Under the pieces are notes generated by a model that saw nothing but the letters and a program-made list of their open reading frames with translations, made no database searches and was not told where the DNA came from. Shown one piece after another: positions 58,790 to 64,000 of a stretch of DNA of 64,000 nucleotides. The DNA lies in assembly GCA_001179505.1 (NCBI GenBank), contig CDMY01000305.1, positions 270,144 through 334,143 of the forward strand, in the 5' to 3' direction. The translations under genes and the position numbers were made by a program. Source of the stretch: Vitrella brassicaformis (lineage: Eukaryota; Sar; Vitrellaceae). Positions within the stretch are counted from its first letter, which is position 1. Every line of letters starts with the position of its first letter.

Positions 58790-60400
58790 CCTGTCCGAGT
58801 AGGGCGATGACTGATATCTGGAACTTGCGCGTCGGCTCGTCCGTCGTCCCGATCACGTCTCGTAGGTAATACAAAATGAAGCTCTGCCCACTGATGGCCA
58901 GATAGTAGAGCGTCCTGCGCCACAACAGATAGCACCACAACACACAACCAGCACAGCAGCACCTTTCCCTCATGCCCGTGTCTCGATCTCCAACTCTCAC
59001 CCACCTGGCCACGAAGATCCAGAAGAAGTCTGGGTGTGCATTGCGGTCGATGACGAACGATTTGAGGATGTCCCTGCAGGTGATGTCCGCTGGCAGCAGG
59101 CACGGTCCCCTCGGCCAGGCCTCGCTGTAGTCCTCGATGGCCGCCAGGCACACCAGCACGCACGAGACGAAGATCATCACCGTGTAGACGAAATACAGCA
59201 CGTGGAAGTCCATATTCTTCGTGTAGCCCACAAAGAGGGAACCTGACACACACACACGCACACACACACACACACACGACGCACACACGTGAGAGATGCA
59301 TCGGGGCCGTGTGTTTGCTGATTTGATTTGCTCACAGACGAACTAACCGAGAGTGGATCCGGTAAGGAGGTGGACGGCTACGATGCCTGAGGAGGTGCCC
59401 TGGCTTTGTTCGTCGGGCAGCTGGTCGGGGATGAGGCCGGTCTGCGCCGAGTAGATGATGTTGGAGCACCCCGACATGAGCGAGAGGAACACCAGCCACA
59501 GCACCCTCATGTACATCAGGCTCGCAAACCACATACCCAGAAAACACGCAGCCGTCAGCAGCCCGCCTGATCACTCGCAGACACAGAGGCAGAGACAGAG
59601 AGAGAGAGGCGGAATGATAGACACAGACAGACACATAAGCGCGGATGGGCCCTCCTCTTGTGTGTACCTATGAAGATGAACGGCCGTCTTTTGCCGAACG
59701 GCGAGTAGTATCTGTCCGAGATGGTCCCGAACACCGGGGAGAGAAACTGTGTGAGGCCGATCATCGTCACGCTGAGGCCGAGGAAGAGCGACTCCTGCTG
59801 CGGCCAGAGCCGCACCGCCTCGGCCGGCAACACGTAGAGCGCCAGGGTGGCGTACGCGAAGCCATAGGGCATGTTGAAGCACGTCAGCCACACCATTAGA
59901 CCGAGGCGCTTGGCGCGGCTCATGGCGAGCAGCTGCTCGGTGCTGCTGCCGCCCTTGCGCAGGCGGTAGCCCACACGAGCCGCGTGTGTGGTGGGGCTGG
60001 GGGTCATGGTGGTGGGCAGGCCCTCGCCCTTGGAGGGACGACCACCTGCACACATAAACCAGCCATCACACACAATGTCTGTCTGTGTGACTCACTGATC
60101 GTCTTGCTTCTCCCTCCCTCCCTCCCTCCCTCCCTCCCTGACTCATTCGCTCATTCCCTCACCCATGAGTGGCGTCCTCTCGCTGTCGCCCGGCGCCCCT
60201 TCCGTCCCTCCACTCAGAGCACCAGACGTCCGGGAAGGCTGTCCACCCCGTCCCATGCTGCCGCTCCGCTGCCGCCACACCAGCTGGGCGGCATCTGCAA
60301 TGTTGGGTGGGGCTTCACGGGTTGGGTGGCGGGTGGTAGGGTGCTGGGAGGCCGTCGTCTGGTCAGTGTCCGATACGGGGCTTGTGGGGCTGGGCTCCAT
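58057..60400 (-). CDS. SLC45/sucrose-transporter-type MFS protein
   Basis: This is a major-facilitator membrane transporter of the glycoside/SLC45 group, which carries sucrose or related sugars with protons. The N-terminal exon (60400-60165, MEPSPTSPVSDTDQTTASQ and on) is cytosolic and Ser/Pro/Thr-rich. Membrane segments then follow: LGLMVWLTCFNMPYGFAYAT, LGLSVTMIGLTQFLSPVFG, the signature SDRYYSPFGKRRPFIFIG (compare the family's D-x-GRRRPFI loop), GLLTAACFLGMWFASLMY, VYTVMIFVSCVLVCLAAIED, TLYYLAISGQSFILYYL, GYLSEYSGRKILVYFACFL and YGVGNGAYLSVDLALALDCL. The last exon reads VWGVSAFIGSTIGPLIEGLA and ends VAGLSV at 58057. About eight exons with long CA/TG introns. Substrate is inferred from the family only. 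No targeting signal is evident, so plasma or vacuolar membrane is possible. Confidence 0.8.
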
Positions 60401-60819
60401 GATGATAGCGATGCTGCATGCAGCTATGAAGGGGATGAGAGGAGCGATTGGCACTCGTCAGGCGTCAATGAGAAGCCAGCGGTGCAAACTTAGTCAGTTG
60501 AACAAACAAGTGAACGAACTCAAGTTCTCGTGGGGCTCTGCTTTCCGGTGGAGAGGACGGGTCTTTGTTCTTTGTACGGCTCAATGCTGCTTCTGGTAGA
60601 GAGCCGAGCGTCCTCCGAGCCTTTGTTGGAAACCCCAGGGTAAAAGCTCGCGACCTTTCCGGACTGCGAAGGAGATCTGCTCGGCCTTCTTCTCCTCGGT
60701 GCCTTGTGAGTGCGTTCCCTGACAGCACACACGCATATCAGCCACCCGGCAGCCCATATCTGGTCGACCAGATCTGCAGTGGTGCGGGTCCACTGCTCTC
60801 ACCTGCAGCATCTCGACGA
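60401..60819. promoter_or_regulatory. Divergent intergenic / putative promoter, 419 bases
   Basis: This is the longest divergent spacer in the window, between the MFS transporter and the plastid membrane protein. It has no CA/TG array. The MFS frame stays open to 60454 but without an ATG there. Confidence 0.35.
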
Positions 60820-62798
60820 ATGCTCCTCTTGACGCTTGCAGCATTGGCTCTATTGCCATGCTTCACCGCGACTCATCGCAGCACTTCCTACCTGACGTTC
60901 ATCCCGCCCTCGTCTGTCGCCCGCCCGGGACCACCGAAGAGGAGGTCAGCAGCAGCAGAGGGCGGGGTGATGCTCAGCGATGCTGCAGGGGGGGCGCAGC
61001 CGGGTGATTGTGAGGACTGCGCTGACGTGGCTATGCGGTATTTTGAGGCGTGGAATCGGCGAGAGATGGACGTGGCCGCAGATCAATTCGCTGAGGATGG
61101 GATCTACGAGGATCTTGTCTACCCGGACGCATTTCGGGACAGAGACTCGTTCAAGTGAGCCAACAAGGGAGAGAGAAAGAGAGAGGCGGCTATCCTCTGT
61201 GTGTCTGTGTGTGTGGCTAGCAAGGCGTCACTTGGAGCGCGTCCGTGACCGTGTGCCGCCATCCGTCCAGTTCGTTGTCGACGGCATCTCCCGGGGCGAC
61301 GAGCAATTCACGGGCGTGGCGTGGCACGTGGAAATTCAAGGCAGGTACGCTGTCCAGAGCTCCTGCTGAGCAACCGCTCCATCAATGAATTGGCTCCTTC
61401 CTTTGAACTCACGGCATACCATACCATTCGCCCGCAGGTCGTTCCCCAACACCCGTGGCGCCAGCTTCTACCGCTGCAAGCGGTGCCAGGACGGCCGGCT
61501 GCGGCTCGTGTACGGCAGAGACCTCGTGGAGCCTGCTAGTAAACCCGGCGACACGTCCCTCTTCATCCTCTCTCTGGTCAGCCGCCTTTTCGGGCGCTTC
61601 CCATCTCTGCTCGACATGCCGGCGGCAAAGCTGCCCAACTACCTCAAGGACATCGAGCAGAGGGAGAGGGAGAAGAGCGGAAAGAGCGAGCAGCAGCAGC
61701 CGGCAGCAGTGGGGACCGGGGTGCGCCCGGTGAGCTTCGAATCTTCGACGAGTGGGCCGCTGGGTTGGCTGAAGAGCGGGGGGGCGCTGTGGCTGGGCTA
61801 TGGCCTGTACGTCTACTTCCTGCTGGTGGGGACGCAGGCGCCCGGCCTGCCGGCGTGGGCGACGCCCGTATCTGAGTTCGAGAGCTTGCTGAAGCAGTCG
61901 CTGGACTTTTGGTTCATCACGCCGATTCTGAAAGGGGTGACGGGGCTGGAGCTGCTGCCGGCGCCGATGGTGCATCCCGTGACGCTTGGGGTGTTCAACT
62001 TCTTTAACGCCTGGTCGTTCTGCCATGCAGGTCAGTCAGTGAGCATGGTGTCCACATACACACACACGCACACACACACACACACATGCACCCACCTGGT
62101 CTGTGTCTGTGTGTGTGTGTGTCGTTTGTCTGTTTGTTCGTTGGGGCAGCGTTGATGTTTAGCGACCCCAAGAGCGAGGGCAAGTTTGACCGGTTCGTCG
62201 TCTGGGTGGGCACCATGTTCCTCACAAACTTCTTCTTCCTCCCCTACATGGCCCTGCGGGCCGGCACGCCCCTCCCCTCACCCCTAAGCAACCTGGCCGA
62301 GGCCATCGAGGAGGGCGACCCCAAGTCGCCCATGAGTGGTGCCGTCGAGGCTTTGACAAAGCCGTGGGTGGGCTATGTGGGCTTTGTGGTGGGCGTGATC
62401 GCTCTTGGCTGGTGAGCAAAGGGAGAGGGAGGGAGGTAGGGAGGGAGAGGGAGTGGGGTGGTCCATGCTTGTCTGTCTGGTTTTGTGGGAGTGTCTTTCA
62501 GGGTCTTTTTGGCGTATCCTGATGGTGGCTTTGGTCCGCCCGGCGAGAGGTGGGGGTACCTGCTGAACCAGCTGCAGACCAACCGCATTGAATTCGCTTT
62601 CGGTCAGTCAGTGCAGTCAGTGACACACAGAGAATGAAATGAGAGAGTGAGAGGATGGCGTAAATGGCGTGTGTGTGGGTGGGTGCAGGTGTTGATCTGG
62701 TGCTCTACAGCATCTTTCAGAATGTGCTGATCGGGGAAGAGAGCAACAGGTGAGTGAGATGCCAAGACACCCCAGTACATACACCCCACCCACCATCC

Positions 62799-62831
<33 letters not shown>

Positions 62832-63127
62832 CGCGCGTCAGGTTGCAGCAGCTGGCCCGGCAGCACAGCCGCCCAGACGTAGAGAGGCGAGTGGAGTCCC
62901 TCAAATGGCTCAGGTCAGTCACCACCACCAAGACGCACCAACGCACCAAACACACCACACCAAACCAGAGAGTCTCTGTGTGTCTGTGCCCTCCATGTCA
63001 CGACACATGCAGGTTCATCCCGATGTTTGGCGAGGCGGCGTGGGTGGCCCTCCGGCCGCAGGAGCAGGACACCCTGCCGCCCGGACAGGGCGGGCGGTCA
63101 AGGCGGCAGACAGGGTCAGTCAGCTAG
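60820..63127 (+). CDS. Plastid-type SnoaL/DUF2358-like protein with membrane domain
   Basis: The start at 60820 gives a signal peptide (MLLLTLAALALLPCFTA) followed by a basic, Ser/Pro-rich segment (THRSTSYLTFIPPSSVARP), a layout expected for a complex plastid. An NTF2/SnoaL-like domain then reads VAMRYFEAWNRREMDVAADQ, GIYEDLVYPDAFRDRDSFK, RHLERVRDRVPPSVQFVVD, RSFPNTRGASFYRC and RLRLVYGRDLVEPASKPGD. This matches chloroplast DUF2358-type proteins. A second part has several membrane segments: ALWLGYGLYVYFLLVGTQ, VTLGVFNFFNAWSFCHA, VGTMFLTNFFFLPYMALRAG, VGYVGFVVGVIALGW and VFLAYPDGGFGP. It ends with NRIEFAFGVDLVLYSIFQN and WVALRPQEQDTLPPGQ. Eight or so exons; introns after 62000 are CA/TG-rich. 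Function unknown; a role in plastid membranes is inference. Stop TAG at 63125-63127. Confidence 0.7.
62750..62841 (+). repeat. Intron with CA arm and CT-TG arm
   Basis: This 92-base intron runs gtgagtgag, a loose CA-rich part (62768-62795), (CT)n of about 9 units, (GT)n, gcgcgcgtcag. The 3' arm is CT then TG, the reverse complement of the CA then GA order seen in 5' arms elsewhere. Confidence 0.8.
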
Positions 63128-64000
63128 GGAATAAGCGATAGATGTGTATGGTATGGGTGAGTGAGTGACGTCGGTGTGCATCATAATGGTGCCTGTGCTC
63201 TGCGTTCGCCAAGAGAGGGAGGAAGGCAGGAGGGCTGGCTGATTGATTTGTGTGCTGTGCTTGTGTGTTGGGTAGACTGATGGATGGATGGATGGCACAT
63301 TCGTATGACGAGAGCTCGTAGTGGTTTAGACGGGTATCTGTCTAAAGTGGACAACAGTTTGTGTCCCCATGACACGTGTGTATGCGTCAGTGCGCCAACT
63401 CTCTGCAGGCCAAGTTATGAGAAGAGAAGAGAATTCACCGAGCGCACACTTGTCGCCCAGGTTAGGTTATCCACACATCCATCCATCCATCCACACACAC
63501 ATATACACGGAAACAGTCACTAAAGCAGGCAGCCGACCATTCCATGCAGACAGAGCTGCACAGAAGGCAGGCACAACAAACAAACAAGGGAACAAGGCAA
63601 GCCACACAGGCACACACACAGATAAACAAAGCGGTCCCCCACGCACATAATCACATCACGCACGCGAGAAAGGGGAAAAGAAGCGACGAAACGAACCGAA
63701 ACGAACCCAAAGGAGCTGGCGTGCTCGTTCCTTCTCTATGTGTTGTGCATAAAAAGCCGTCCCCAAACTTCAGAACGCACAGACAGGCAGACAGGCAGAA
63801 GGAAAGACAGACAGACAGACGGACGCACACAGAAAGACAGGCAGGCGTATGCGATGCGCAAAAGCAACACGGAGGACAACAAGACGAACGGACACGAGCA
63901 AGGCGAGGCACACAGGCAGAAAAGCATTCAGGCAAAATCTGCCGACCGGCGATGGGCAAATCGCCATTGCCGATGCAACACGACACACCATGGATATCGA
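63128..64000. other. 3' flanking region, no gene recognised
   Basis: (GGAT)n at 63280-63294, (CATC)n at 63477-63493, and long purine- and CA-rich stretches (63580-63950) with gacagacaggcag repeats. No coding exon or RNA gene was recognised. It may belong to the UTR or introns of a gene beyond the window edge. Confidence 0.4.

Overview
This is a nuclear window from a gene-dense, intron-rich, GC-rich eukaryote. Two protein starts combine a signal peptide with a transit-like segment. An axonemal dynein intermediate chain, a P5A ATPase, Leo1, a strawberry-notch helicase and a DUF2358-like plastid protein sit among unrecognised genes. Together these point to a flagellated alga with a secondary plastid. 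A chromerid alveolate such as Vitrella brassicaformis is my best guess, but that is inference; no rRNA or organelle sequence is present to settle it. No mobile element, tRNA, rRNA or CRISPR array was recognised.

Layout. 1-7119 (+): strawberry-notch (SBNO) helicase, 5' end outside the window. 7748-8296 (-) and 8378-10087 (+): a stanniocalcin-like secreted protein and a secreted FAD amine-oxidase-like enzyme, together an intron-poor island. About 10686-11147 (+): a doubtful small secreted protein. 11610-12488 (-): TMEM205-like protein. 12803-14827 (+): plastid-type DEAD-box helicase with a DEVD box. 15496-22946 (-): P5A ATPase (Spf1/ATP13A1) with more than 30 exons. 23025-24517 (+): methyltransferase-like protein. 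24859-26492 (+): CDK. 28010-29015 (-): AIG1/ADTRP-type hydrolase. 29245-32064 (+): USP53/54-like protease. 32383-35248 and 35741-37391 (-): unrecognised proteins. 37433-39352 (+): AIG1/GIMAP-type GTPase with two possible C-termini. 40153-41452 (-): histidine phosphatase. 42175-44076 (-): Cys/Met-metabolism PLP enzyme. 44154-46358 (+): Leo1. 46864-49979 (-): FG nucleoporin. 50106-51022 (+) and 51343-53358 (-): unrecognised. 53380-57451 (+): dynein intermediate chain DNAI4/WDR78. 58057-60400 (-): SLC45/sucrose-type MFS transporter. 60820-63127 (+): DUF2358-like plastid membrane protein.

The genes do not form a pathway. Two organisational features stand out. First, nine head-to-head gene pairs have start codons only about 20 to 420 bases apart, so promoters must be very short and probably shared. 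Second, many introns on both strands, read in the sense direction, carry (CA)n then (GA)n near the donor and (CT)n then (TG)n just before the acceptor. These two arms are reverse complements in mirrored order, so an intron could fold into a long hairpin that brings its splice sites together. I regard this as the most interesting signal in the window. Two 300-N gaps lie inside introns and appear to hide no coding sequence.
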